A stretch of DNA of 22,760 nucleotides from Roseburia sp. CAG:309 (lineage in GTDB: Bacteria; Bacillota; Clostridia; Lachnospirales; Lachnospiraceae): assembly GCA_000434115.1 (NCBI GenBank), contig FR894085.1:1177-23936 (forward strand), written 5' to 3'. The notes under the pieces are model-generated. The model was not told where the DNA came from and searched no databases. It worked only from the letters and a program-made list of their open reading frames with translations. Shown piece by piece: positions 1 through 7,813 of the stretch (its first letter is position 1; each line of letters begins with the position of its first letter). The position numbers and the translations under genes are program-made.

Positions 1-194
1 GAGAGGCTGGTCTTGCCGAAGGCAGAGAAGTTGGCCTTGCTGAAGGTAGAGCTGAAGGTAGAGCTGAAGGTGAGGAAGCGAAACTTTTGTCGCTTATTTC
101 CAAAAAAATTGCAAAAGGAAAATCTGTTGCACAGATTGCGGATGAATGTGAAGAGACAGAAGATTATATTCGTGAATTAATAAAAAGATTGTAA
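1..194 (+). CDS. Rpn-family / PD-(D/E)XK nuclease-transposase, C-terminal end only
   Basis: The frame that ends at TAA 192-194 is open from the first base, so the gene starts before the window. The visible 63 residues begin with alternating AEGR/AEGE units followed by a short helical domain (KLLSLISKKIAKGKSVAQIA) and a charged helix ending in ELIKRL. This layout, an EG-rich linker followed by a small helical tail that looks like a helix-turn-helix, is typical of the C-terminus of the Rpn/PD-(D/E)XK family transposase proteins common in Lachnospiraceae. The nuclease domain itself is not in the window, so the family is inferred from the tail alone. A hairpin terminator follows 22 bases after the stop. 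Confidence 0.7.
   Translation, partial: EAGLAEGREVGLAEGRAEGRAEGEEAKLLSLISKKIAKGKSVAQIADECEETEDYIRELIKRL
39..74 (+). repeat. Three 12-bp tandem repeats coding AEGR
   Basis: The unit GCTGAAGGTAGA occurs at 39-50 and 51-62, with a diverged third copy at 63-74. It lies in frame inside the nuclease-type gene and encodes the AEGR linker. A related, more diverged unit lies just upstream. A 12-bp unit can change in number without shifting the frame, so linker length may vary between strains. Confidence 0.85.
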
Positions 195-216
195 GTGTTG
201 TAAGATGGGAATGTTT

Positions 217-244
217 GGCTGCTGGAGATCTCCGGCAGCCTTTT
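217..244 (+). terminator. Hairpin terminator after the Rpn-type gene
   Basis: GGCTGCTGGAGA at 217-228 pairs with TCTCCGGCAGCC at 229-240, with one G-T wobble and almost no loop, and is followed by TTTT at 241-244. It ends transcription from the upstream gene, leaving about 27 bases before the sulfatase ATG at 272. Confidence 0.75.
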
Positions 245-271
245 AAAAACAGAAAAGTGAGATGACAGATT

Positions 272-412
272 ATGTTGAAAATGGTAGTGGCTGCGCTGAT
301 ACTTATCATGGCAGTTATCCTGTACACGGGGTATCTTTTTTTGAAAAAAAAATTTAATGGATTGTCATTGGCTTTAATGGATTGTCATGGGAGGAGATTG
401 TCTTTCATCTGA
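272..412 (+). pseudogene. N-terminal piece of the LTA-synthase-like gene, cut off by a frameshift
   Basis: ATG at 272 opens a 46-codon frame that starts MLKMVVAALILIMAVILYTG, one membrane helix, followed by YLFLKKKFNGLSL. It then runs out of frame to TGA at 410-412. KKFNGLS followed by WEEIVFHLKVPMKGT is what one expects at the start of this sulfatase family, but the second half lies in another frame (382 onward). The break coincides exactly with a 20-bp tandem duplication. Removing one copy joins this piece to the main frame and gives a 485-aa protein. ATG at 421 in the sulfatase frame lies 8 bases after the stop, so translation could restart there. A ribosome binding site is weak. Confidence 0.7.
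353..392 (+). repeat. 20-bp tandem duplication that shifts the sulfatase frame
   Basis: TTTAATGGATTGTCATTGGC (353-372) is followed directly by TTTAATGGATTGTCATGGGA (373-392); 18 of 20 bases match. Twenty is not a multiple of three, so the extra copy moves the frame from that of ATG 272 to that of the main sulfatase ORF. An A9 run (344-352) lies directly upstream. Confidence 0.9.
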
Positions 413-1749
413 AAGTTCCGATGAAAGGGACAAGCAATGAGATGATTTTGGATTATTTCCGAACATACGGAATTCCGATGGCATCCGGTGTCTGTTTGGC
501 GATTGGAATAAGTGTAGTGAGTTATATGATGTTTTCCGGAATGGCGGGGAGCATTCTGCTTGTGGCTGCAATTGTACTGCTGATTGCTGCGATTTACAGT
601 ATTCTGGCATCCTTTGATACCTTTGGATGTCTTGCGGCACAGCACAGCGAATCGGATTTTATAGAAAAAGAAGCTGTGGAGGTGACACCGGAATTGCTAC
701 ATTTTCCGGAGAAAAAGAGAAATCTGGTCTATATTTTTCTCGAATCAATGGAGAGTACCTTTTCTTCCAAAGAAGAGGGAGGGGCGATGGAACAGGATCG
801 GATTCCGGAGTTGACAGCGCTGGCAAAAGAGGGAGTAAATTTTTCCTGTGATAAAAAACTTGGCGGGGCGGCAACGTCGAGGGGTGCTTCCTGGACGACG
901 GGCGCAATGGTATCCCAGACCTGCGGGTATCCTCTTATGATCTCATTGACAGGGAAGAATTATAAAAATGCGAAGAATGCGTTTATGCCGGGGGCAGGAG
1001 CAATCGGAGATGTACTGGAAAAAGAGGGATATGCGCAGGAGATCATGGTGGGGTCAGATCTGACGTTTGGCGGACGCAAGATGTATTTTGAGCAGCATGG
1101 GGATTATAAGGTTTATGATTATCCGTATGCAAAAGCAGAAGGAAAATTTCCGAAAGATTATTATGAATGGTGGGGCTTTGAAGATAAAAAATTATTTGAT
1201 TATGCGAAAGAAGAAATTTTAAAACTGGCAAACGGTGAGAAACCATTCAATTTTACGATGTTGACGGTGGATACCCATCACATCGGAGGATATCGGTGCG
1301 AAGACTGTCAGCAGGCATTTGAAAATCAATATGACAATGTTTTGTCCTGCTCGTCAAAGCGTGTAAAAGAGTTTGTGGACTGGCTCAAAACACAGGAGTT
1401 TTATAAGGATACGACGGTTGTCATCAGTGGCGACCATTGTACGATGGACAATAATTATATCCGTGAGAGCTACGATGGCAGTGTGCCAAGAAGAGTGTAT
1501 TCCTGTATACTAAATTCAGCGGTGGCACCGGTGCGCGAAAAACAACGGCGTTACTATTCAATGGATCTCTATCCCACGACGTTAGCAGCGATGGGGGTAC
1601 AGATCAAAGGGGAAAGAATAGGACTTGGCACGAATTTGTTTTCAGACAAAGAGACAATATTGGAAAAATATGGAGATGAAAAGGTGCAGGAAGAACTCGC
1701 CAAAGGATCTTCATTTTATCGCAAAAAGATATTAGGAGAGAAAAAATGA
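382..1749 (+). CDS. LTA-synthase-like sulfatase / phosphoglycerol transferase, 5' end frameshifted
   Basis: Membrane enzyme of the alkaline phosphatase/sulfatase superfamily (LtaS/OpgB type), expected to move phosphoglycerol or a similar group onto a surface glycan or lipid outside the membrane. Counting from TTG 382, two membrane helices lie at about residues 33-51 and 55-74. The catalytic domain follows: LESMEST around 120-125 (metal-binding Glu121), GASWTTGAMVSQTCGYP with the likely nucleophile Thr172 or Thr173, DTHH at 297-300 and SGDH at 349-352. All expected metal ligands appear present. The natural start is ATG 272, now out of frame because of the 20-bp duplication; TTG 382 or ATG 421 are the only remaining starts and neither has a good ribosome binding site. 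The stop overlaps the next gene by ATGA, so the two are coupled. The donor and acceptor cannot be told. Confidence 0.8.
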   Translation: MSWEEIVFHLKVPMKGTSNEMILDYFRTYGIPMASGVCLAIGISVVSYMMFSGMAGSILLVAAIVLLIAAIYSILASFDTFGCLAAQHSESDFIEKEAVEVTPELLHFPEKKRNLVYIFLESMESTFSSKEEGGAMEQDRIPELTALAKEGVNFSCDKKLGGAATSRGASWTTGAMVSQTCGYPLMISLTGKNYKNAKNAFMPGAGAIGDVLEKEGYAQEIMVGSDLTFGGRKMYFEQHGDYKVYDYPYAKAEGKFPKDYYEWWGFEDKKLFDYAKEEILKLANGEKPFNFTMLTVDTHHIGGYRCEDCQQAFENQYDNVLSCSSKRVKEFVDWLKTQEFYKDTTVVISGDHCTMDNNYIRESYDGSVPRRVYSCILNSAVAPVREKQRRYYSMDLYPTTLAAMGVQIKGERIGLGTNLFSDKETILEKYGDEKVQEELAKGSSFYRKKILGEKK

Positions 1750-2831
1750 TTGTTGTATTTGGGGCATGTCTGCTTTTTCTTATCCTTTCCGCCTACGGTA
1801 TCGGGACAGAAGGAAAATGGGCATTCAGTAAGAGGATTTCGCCAAAAGATGGATATTGTTCCAGGGAAATGACGGCATCGATCAATGGCTATTTCCTGAC
1901 GACGGTATTTATGACACATTTGATCCAATATATGACAAAGGACATCTATGGGCCGCTTGATTTTATGTATATTGAGGTGAATCGTGCGCTGGGACAGCTG
2001 ATTGTAGCGATGTTTTTGTTTTATTCCGGGTTCGGTGTTATGGAGTCTATTCGCTATAAAAAGGGATATATCGTTTCTTTTCCCAAACGGAGATGTCTTC
2101 CTTTTTTGGTAAATTTTGAGATTGCAGCACTGATTTACTTTTTCCTCAGTTGTTTGACGGGACAGGTGCCGACATTTCACTATGCGATAAAAGGTTTTTT
2201 GGCATGGGAAAGTTTGGGAAATAGCAATTGGTATGTATTTGCCATATTTTATATGTATCTTGCTACTTATGTAGTCTTTCGGCTGCGGGAGTGCAGAGTT
2301 TTTTCAAAAATTCCTATGGCAGCGGCGGTTCTTGGAGTCGTTTTTTTCAGCGGCCTTTATATTTTGTGGATGCGTCATGAGGGAAAAGGCGGTTGGTGGT
2401 ATGATACAATATTTTGTTATAGTACAGGGATGTTTTTCTCACTGTGCCGAAATCGTATGGAAGTATGGATTTCCGAAAAAAGAACGTATTTAAGGTATGC
2501 GGTATGCCTCGCCGGTACCGGAATTGTCTTTTTTGTATTTTATGCAATGCGGGCAGACCATAAGATGTACTTTGAGATCATCAGTGCCTCGTTTGCAATG
2601 CTGGTAGTATTTCTGACGATGAAGTTTCGGGCATCGAACCGGGTTTATACGTACATTGGGCAAAATTTATTTGTGTTTTACATATATCAGAGAATCCCTA
2701 TGATTTTGTTAAAAAATACGATCGGAAAAAGAAATCCCGTGCTGTATTTGCTGGTATGTGCGATTCTTACCATCGCAATCAGTCTGGTTATGAATCGTTT
2801 TTATCAATGGATCAAAAAATATTTCCCTTAA
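1746..2831 (+). CDS. Acyltransferase family 3 membrane protein
   Basis: A 361-residue integral membrane protein with roughly ten hydrophobic helices. It resembles the acyltransferase-3 (OafA/WecH/NolL) family, which transfers acetyl or other acyl groups to extracytoplasmic sugars. Supporting signs are the NRALGQLIVAMFLFYSGFG block near residue 80 followed by a basic loop (KKGYIVSFPKRR), the SNWYVFAIFYMYL helix, and the C-terminal NLFVFYIYQRIPM region. The clear His/Arg catalytic residues of the best-known members are not obvious in the N-terminal region, so this may be a divergent member. Its ATG overlaps the sulfatase stop (ATGA), indicating one transcript and a shared pathway, probably decoration of a surface polymer with phosphoglycerol and acyl groups. 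Confidence 0.75.
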   Translation: MIVVFGACLLFLILSAYGIGTEGKWAFSKRISPKDGYCSREMTASINGYFLTTVFMTHLIQYMTKDIYGPLDFMYIEVNRALGQLIVAMFLFYSGFGVMESIRYKKGYIVSFPKRRCLPFLVNFEIAALIYFFLSCLTGQVPTFHYAIKGFLAWESLGNSNWYVFAIFYMYLATYVVFRLRECRVFSKIPMAAAVLGVVFFSGLYILWMRHEGKGGWWYDTIFCYSTGMFFSLCRNRMEVWISEKRTYLRYAVCLAGTGIVFFVFYAMRADHKMYFEIISASFAMLVVFLTMKFRASNRVYTYIGQNLFVFYIYQRIPMILLKNTIGKRNPVLYLLVCAILTIAISLVMNRFYQWIKKYFP

Positions 2832-2837
2832 AAACAT

Positions 2838-2866
2838 GTATATTCACTGAGATTCAGGAAAAAATA
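2838..2866 (+). promoter_or_regulatory. Possible forespore (sigma-F-like) promoter of the M23-like gene
   Basis: GTATA at 2838-2842 and GGAAAAAATA at 2857-2866 match the two halves of the Bacillus sigma-F consensus (GYWTA and GGNRANAHTR). The spacing is 14 rather than the usual 16 bases. No good sigma-A promoter is seen in this 78-base gap. Low confidence. Confidence 0.25.
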
Positions 2867-2909
2867 AAGATAGCATGAACAATGCAAATCTAGAATCGAG
2901 GTGAAGAAA

Positions 2910-3626
2910 ATGAAGAAAGAAAAAGGTTTTTATATATCACTTTTGAGCGGAATCGTGTGTATCGCTGTCGTCGGGGCAATTTGCATGAATTTGTTTGCAA
3001 AGCCGGAGGAGACAGCCGAAAGTGTGCCAATTGCTGAGGAAACAGAACTGGTGGTGCCGACTCCGGTTGCAGCGACAGCAGCTCCGGAAAATAAGGCGGA
3101 AGAGAAGACCACCAAAGAAACGTCTTCAAAGCGCGTGAAGTCAGAAGTGAAAGAGGAAAAACCAAAGAAGAAAGAGACAATGAAGAAAGTCAGTGCAGAA
3201 GACAAACTTCATTTTGATCAGGAAACAGGGCTTTTATGGCCAGTGGAAGGCGATGTATTGATTGAATATAGTGCGGACAAAGTCGTGTTTTTTCCAACAT
3301 TGTCGCAGTATAAGACCAATCCGGCGATGATCATAGGAAGTGAGATCGGGGAAAGCGTGAAAGCAAGCGCAGCCGGTGTAGTGAAATCGGTAGGTAAAAG
3401 CGAAGAAACCGGAAATACGGTTACGATAGCGATCGGAGATGGTTTCAAAGTGGTCTATGGACAGTTAAAAGATGTCACGGTATCGGAAGGAGATTCCGTT
3501 TCGGAAGGTCAGGTCATCGGTAAGATTGCCAAGCCGACAAAGTATTATTCGGTGGAGGGTGCGAATCTGTATTATCAGGTAAAACAAAAGGACGAGACGG
3601 TAAATCCACTTGTATTTTTAAGATGA
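2910..3626 (+). CDS. Membrane-anchored degenerate M23 (LytM-like) protein, SpoIIQ-like
   Basis: A 238-residue protein with a membrane helix at about 7-29, a Pro/Ala/Glu/Lys-rich linker (30-95) and a LytM/M23 beta-domain (about 107-238). The fold is recognisable from LLWPVEGDVLIEYS, AAGVVKSVG, GNTVTIAIGDGFKVVYGQL, VSEGDSVSEGQVIG and the final VNPLVFL. The four zinc ligands of active M23 enzymes are absent: the HxGxD stretch is replaced around FFPTLSQYKTNPAMII, HLS by GQLKD, and HLHFE by NLYYQV. It is therefore probably a structural or binding protein. Catalytically dead, membrane-anchored LytM proteins are known from spore engulfment (SpoIIQ); that role is inference. ATG 2910 is preferred over the in-frame GTG 2901 because GAGGTG at 2899-2904 is then a well-placed ribosome binding site. 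Confidence 0.75.
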   Translation: MKKEKGFYISLLSGIVCIAVVGAICMNLFAKPEETAESVPIAEETELVVPTPVAATAAPENKAEEKTTKETSSKRVKSEVKEEKPKKKETMKKVSAEDKLHFDQETGLLWPVEGDVLIEYSADKVVFFPTLSQYKTNPAMIIGSEIGESVKASAAGVVKSVGKSEETGNTVTIAIGDGFKVVYGQLKDVTVSEGDSVSEGQVIGKIAKPTKYYSVEGANLYYQVKQKDETVNPLVFLR

Positions 3627-3630
3627 CACC

Positions 3631-3685
3631 AAAAAAGGGCTGCGCCTTAACCGGTTTCTCAGGTTAAAGCGGCAGCCCTCTTATT
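3631..3685. terminator. Bidirectional terminator between convergent genes
   Basis: AGGGCTGC (3636-3643) pairs with GCAGCCCT (3672-3679), extended by an imperfect GCCTTAACC/GGTTAAAGC stem around a short loop. On the - strand it is followed by TTTTTT (3631-3636 complement), so it fits best as the terminator of the polysaccharide operon. The + strand side has only CTTATT. Confidence 0.8.
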
Positions 3686-3689
3686 CTGC

Positions 3690-5132
3690 TCAGTTGCGTC
3701 GTTTGATCTCATCTACTACATCCATGACATTATCCGTGCGTTCTTCTTTAACTGCTGTGGTCTGTTCTGACGAAATCCCTTCCGTAGAATCTTTTTTTAA
3801 TATTGTTTTTATTGTCATTAGGATTAATTTGATATCCAGCCACAACGAATAATTTTCGATGTAAAATAAATCCAGTTTCAATTTGTCATAGGGTACGGTA
3901 TTATACTTTCCATAAATCTGTGCAAAGCCGGTAAGACCTGCTTTTACGCGAAGTCGGAAAGCAAATTCCGGGATGTTTTCCATATATTCAGCCATGATCT
4001 GCGGGCGCTCCGGACGTGGCCCGACAAAGGACATATCGCCTTTGATGATGTTAAAAAGCTGTGGCAGTTCGTCAATTCTGGTAGAGCGGATAAAGCGTCC
4101 CACCGGAGTGATGCGGGAGTCGTTCGCTTTGGCAAGTTGTGCACCGCCCGCTTTTTCCGCATTGACGATCATGCTTCGAAATTTAATGATCTCAAAATGA
4201 GTCCCATTTTTGGTACAGCGAATCTGTTTATAAAAGACGGGCCCTTTGTCATACAGCTTAATCGCAGCGGCAGTAAGGAGCATAAAAGGGGAGGCTATGA
4301 TCAGCATCGGTATTGCGATCAAAAGATCCAGAAACCGTTTGGCAAATGCCTGATCAAAACTCAGAGAATATCCTTTCGTAAGCAGAAATGGTGTGTCAAA
4401 GATGTGGATGCGGTCACTTCCCATCAAAATGATATCCGAAATTTTTGGAATGACATAGGCACGTATGCCATTGGCATAGCAGAATTTCAGCACATCATTT
4501 CGCTCTTTGGCACTGATATCTCCAATGATAACAGCTTCGTAATCTTTGACTTTTTCCGCAAGCTTATCCATTCCTGCGCTTACATGAATGGCATCGGAAA
4601 TCGCATATTTGTCACGCCGCTCTTCGACTTTATAGACCAGATCGCTGGCAGGACGTTCTCCATAGATCAGAAGGATCTTCCAGGATTTAAAAATACGTCC
4701 GTATACTGCACTGGCACCAAAGAACCAGAGCACAGTAATGACAAAATCTCCCAGTGTCATAACCAAAACCGGCAGTATGTTGATAAAGCGGAATGCCAGC
4801 AGGGAAATGATAATGTATGTAATCCAGTTGCTGATAAAAATGGATAAAAATTGTGACAAAATGACTTCAATCCGCCGCAACTGACCAAGTTTTGTTGCAC
4901 CGTACATCCGTCCAAAAAAGATAAGGAACAGGGCATACAGTCCGATGATCACATAATTTCCGCGTCGGTAAAAGCGGTAGGTATACATGGTTCCGGCAAA
5001 AAAATGATACCAGAACCATGAAAAAAGAAATGTCATGAGCAATATATTGATCAGAGACAACGTAAATAAAATTGTCTTTTTATAAGGATCGTAATTTCGC
5101 AAAGCAGCCTCCTGATGTTTATACAGTTTCAT
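3690..5132 (-). CDS. Polyprenyl-phosphate sugar-1-phosphate transferase (WbaP/EpsL type)
   Basis: Initiating enzyme of exopolysaccharide or O-antigen synthesis: it moves a sugar-1-phosphate from a nucleotide sugar to undecaprenyl phosphate at the inner face of the membrane. The 480-residue protein has four N-terminal helices (about 20-45, 60-75, 90-113, 118-140), a cytoplasmic CoA-binding-like domain (about 150-250), a re-entrant helix (266-292) and the bacterial sugar transferase domain with KFRSM (317-321), RIDELPQLFNIIKGDMSFVG (352-371), PRPE and the LTGFAQ block near 400. The signature is complete and the length is normal for the large PHPT class. Its start overlaps the upstream ligase gene by 14 bases and the ribosome binding site is weak, so translational coupling is likely. 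A 30-residue charged tail follows the catalytic domain. The sugar specificity cannot be read from sequence. Confidence 0.93.
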   Translation of the reverse strand: MKLYKHQEAALRNYDPYKKTILFTLSLINILLMTFLFSWFWYHFFAGTMYTYRFYRRGNYVIIGLYALFLIFFGRMYGATKLGQLRRIEVILSQFLSIFISNWITYIIISLLAFRFINILPVLVMTLGDFVITVLWFFGASAVYGRIFKSWKILLIYGERPASDLVYKVEERRDKYAISDAIHVSAGMDKLAEKVKDYEAVIIGDISAKERNDVLKFCYANGIRAYVIPKISDIILMGSDRIHIFDTPFLLTKGYSLSFDQAFAKRFLDLLIAIPMLIIASPFMLLTAAAIKLYDKGPVFYKQIRCTKNGTHFEIIKFRSMIVNAEKAGGAQLAKANDSRITPVGRFIRSTRIDELPQLFNIIKGDMSFVGPRPERPQIMAEYMENIPEFAFRLRVKAGLTGFAQIYGKYNTVPYDKLKLDLFYIENYSLWLDIKLILMTIKTILKKDSTEGISSEQTTAVKEERTDNVMDVVDEIKRRN

Positions 5133-7026
5133 TTTCTTTTACCCGCAGCATACGGTTTACGGCAAATCCAAGTCCCAGTAAGATCCAATAGGAGGATTGT
5201 ACGCCGACCACAGCATCGTTCGTAAGTCCCACGATAGTAAAGGCGAGAGAAGACATAAACAGACCAAAACCAATGCGGTCTAAGTTACCAGACAATTTTC
5301 TGCGCCAGAAGAGCCGGATACACTGGATAATGTAAAGGATTTCAAGTATGGCATAAGTGATCGCGGAGATGCCTCCGGTCTGCACATAGGTCTGTAAAAA
5401 CGTATTATGTGGTTTGTCGACAAGAACAGTACCGCCGCCCACACGTTTGGAACCGACAAAATCGGTATTTGGGAAAGCGATGATAAAGGCATTTGGCCCC
5501 ACTCCTGTAAACCAGTATGTTTTCATCAAAGGAATGGTTCTTGACCAGATATAACCACGTCGGTTTGCTATGTTTTCTGAATTTTTGAAGCCAAAGTGTG
5601 CGACTTCTTTAAGAGTGATCAGTTTACCATAAGGAGTGTAATATTTCCATTCATTGCCGTAATACACAAACGTAAAGGTAATCTGATTCGGTGTGTCACT
5701 CAAAACGAATGCCGGACTGATACTGTTAGTTGGTGAATAATTTGACGGTAACGAATAACTTGCCGGTGCAAGAGAAATCATATTGTATCTTGCATCGTTT
5801 GGAATATAGGCACTTGCGTTATGCGTCAGTGGAATGTCTGCCCCCTTAGAATCGGTTACCTTGAATGCAGGGGTTGTACCATTCTCGAGAGAAACATCCA
5901 GATCAAAATATTCGCCGTTTCGAAAATTTACTTTCAGTCGCGTTGGTGTCTCATTTACAATCGAAATGAGGTTACGTGTATCTACAGAGCCATTTTTGAT
6001 CTTGTCGAGCGCGCTCTTAGCATAATTGGTCTGAAGAATGCCAAAGATGCTTCCGATGCCGATTACAACAATGGCTGCTAAAGCAATCCACCAAGCCTTA
6101 TTTTTAGGGTTGAAATAGCTGATAAAGAGGAAGATCAAAGTTACTACGACAAGGACAGCCAGTGTCAGTCCGGCGGCAGTAGAACCCGAGCCGATCAATG
6201 TTTTTACAAAACCGGCGGTGATCAGAACTCCGGCAGCTTTGCAGCATAGTGAAACCCATTTTTTGTCAGAAACTTTCAGAAAAATGAAAGCGATAACAAC
6301 AGGCAGGATCAAAGCAACATATGTTCCGGCATAGTTTGGGTTTGAAAATGTCATGACAACACTGGAATATCCTTCTTTAAATGAAATCCCGGCAGCTTGA
6401 CTGTATTTGGTAACGGCTTTCTGTACCCAGCCCCACAAAAGGGGATTTTTCCCAATCGCCTGCATAAAACCGAGGAAAGACATGCAGGCGGCATGGATCA
6501 TCAATCCGTAGATCAGGATGTTTACTTTCCGCTCAGTAGTAACCCAGATGTAGGCATAAAAGAACAGGAATCCATAGGCCAAAAGCACCCATAGGGTCTG
6601 CCATTGGTTGTATCCGCCGCCTTTAAAAGCCAGTTCCGAATATTTGCTTGTGATCGAAGAAAGGATCACCATGATAAGATGAATCCCTAAAAGGATCGCC
6701 ACCGGCTTGCTTATTGTGGAAAGAAAGGTTTTGGTTTCCAGTTCTCTTGTGCTTGTTTTCTTCCAAAAATAATAGCAAAAGAAGACAACAGAAGCGACTC
6801 CTGCGATAACCAGTGCCACACTTTTGGAGTATCCAAAGGAATCAATCTGATCGGTCAAAGCAGTGTTATTAAACCAGTCAAATTGTGAAAAATCAATCGT
6901 AAAATCGTGTGTAAGTACGATCAACGGCACAATGCACAATGCAAATATTACCGGCAGCAGCAGGAAAATATCCTGCCAAAGCGTGGTTTCTTTCTTTTGG
7001 AGTTTTCGTTTGTATTTATTTGACAT
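5119..7026 (-). CDS. O-antigen ligase / polymerase family membrane protein
   Basis: A 635-residue polytopic protein with about 12 membrane helices and the Wzy_C/WaaL-type region. It includes the conserved PHNTFLQTYVQTGG block (539-552), where the His is the residue typical of ligases, and the TGVGPNAF motif (507-514). It should join or ligate lipid-linked glycan units outside the membrane. An unusual extracytoplasmic stretch of about 140 residues (330-475) with beta-rich, Thr/Ser/Asn-rich sequence splits the membrane part before the PHNT block. A good AAGGGGA ribosome binding site lies 8-10 bases before ATG 7026. It follows the Ig-like gene by 46 bases and overlaps the sugar transferase gene by 14 bases, so all three probably form one operon. 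Confidence 0.88.
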   Translation of the reverse strand: MSNKYKRKLQKKETTLWQDIFLLLPVIFALCIVPLIVLTHDFTIDFSQFDWFNNTALTDQIDSFGYSKSVALVIAGVASVVFFCYYFWKKTSTRELETKTFLSTISKPVAILLGIHLIMVILSSITSKYSELAFKGGGYNQWQTLWVLLAYGFLFFYAYIWVTTERKVNILIYGLMIHAACMSFLGFMQAIGKNPLLWGWVQKAVTKYSQAAGISFKEGYSSVVMTFSNPNYAGTYVALILPVVIAFIFLKVSDKKWVSLCCKAAGVLITAGFVKTLIGSGSTAAGLTLAVLVVVTLIFLFISYFNPKNKAWWIALAAIVVIGIGSIFGILQTNYAKSALDKIKNGSVDTRNLISIVNETPTRLKVNFRNGEYFDLDVSLENGTTPAFKVTDSKGADIPLTHNASAYIPNDARYNMISLAPASYSLPSNYSPTNSISPAFVLSDTPNQITFTFVYYGNEWKYYTPYGKLITLKEVAHFGFKNSENIANRRGYIWSRTIPLMKTYWFTGVGPNAFIIAFPNTDFVGSKRVGGGTVLVDKPHNTFLQTYVQTGGISAITYAILEILYIIQCIRLFWRRKLSGNLDRIGFGLFMSSLAFTIVGLTNDAVVGVQSSYWILLGLGFAVNRMLRVKENETV

Positions 7027-7072
7027 TTTAAAATTCCCCTTTTGCTTTTAACTTATTTTGCTTCTAAACTTA

Positions 7073-7786
7073 TTATTCGCTATCTTCTTCGTCATCGTCA
7101 TCATCGTCGTCATCATCATCGTCATCGTCGTCAGACAAAGAAGTATCTTCTGTGACAGTCACCTCACAGGTAGCATAAGCACCACCCTCATCATCGGCGG
7201 TTACATAGATGGTTGCTGTTCCCGGATCACCGATGGAAAGTTCACCGTCGTCATCGACATCTACGACATCTTCGTCATCGCTTTCCCAGGTCAGATCTTT
7301 GTTTTTGGCATTTTTTGGCAATATTTGTTTAACCGCAAGTACAATATCGTCTTCTTCGGTTTCGCTGACGGTCAATTTTGTGCGGTCAAGTACAATTTTG
7401 CTGACCAGAACATCCTGTGTTACCGTGACGCGGATACTTGCTTTTTTCTTTGGATTTATTTTGGAGACTGCACGGATGGTAGCAGTTCCTTTTTTTAATC
7501 CCTTCAAAAGTCCCTTTTTGGAAACGGATACTACTTTTTTATTTGAGGAAGTAAATTTTACCGTTCTATATTTCTTTTTGTTCGGAGTAACGGAAACAAC
7601 AGGTTTTAACTGATATTTTTTTCCCTTTTGCAGTTTCAGACGTTTTCCGGTTCCTTTAAATTTTATTGTGCGCACATTTGCCGGCAATTTTTTTGCTGTA
7701 ATCGTGGCTTTATTCCCTTGTGCTGTCACACCAAACACCAATGATGCGATCAATGTAAGTACCGCAGCTTTTTTTAATTTTTTCAT
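7073..7786 (-). CDS. Secreted BIG2 Ig-like protein with a 14-Asp tail
   Basis: A 237-residue exported protein. A signal peptide (MKKLKKAAVLTLIASLVFGVTAQG) is followed by two bacterial Ig-like group 2 domains (about 38-120 and 126-212), each with the core V-x-SSN/ESD-x-VV-x-V, a G-x-A/G-x-ATI strand and a final V-x-VT. The first domain is very rich in Lys/Arg; the second is acidic. The protein ends in a run of 14 Asp then EEDSE. The Asp codons are a mix of GAC and GAT, so this is not a pure microsatellite. No LPXTG or membrane anchor is present. It may bind the wall, the polysaccharide or calcium; this is inference. ATG 7786 is chosen over longer in-frame starts because AGGGAGGT (7793-7800) lies 7 bases upstream. 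It is probably the first gene of the polysaccharide operon. Confidence 0.85.
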   Translation of the reverse strand: MKKLKKAAVLTLIASLVFGVTAQGNKATITAKKLPANVRTIKFKGTGKRLKLQKGKKYQLKPVVSVTPNKKKYRTVKFTSSNKKVVSVSKKGLLKGLKKGTATIRAVSKINPKKKASIRVTVTQDVLVSKIVLDRTKLTVSETEEDDIVLAVKQILPKNAKNKDLTWESDDEDVVDVDDDGELSIGDPGTATIYVTADDEGGAYATCEVTVTEDTSLSDDDDDDDDDDDDDDEEDSE

Positions 7787-7813
7787 AAACATACCTCCCT
7801 GATATGTATTGAG

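Noticed and set aside
344..352. A9 run as a programmed ribosomal frameshift site for the sulfatase gene
   Set aside because: A -1 shift on the A-run leads straight to a TAA at 355-357 in the target frame, so it cannot produce the full protein. The 20-bp duplication explains the break better.
4137..4847. A 236-codon + strand frame opposite the sugar transferase gene
   Set aside because: No motif or start signal; the - strand gene has complete family signatures over the same bases.
7080..7132. CRISPR-like or simple-sequence array
   Set aside because: It is the coding run for 14 aspartates with mixed GAC/GAT codons and no spacers.
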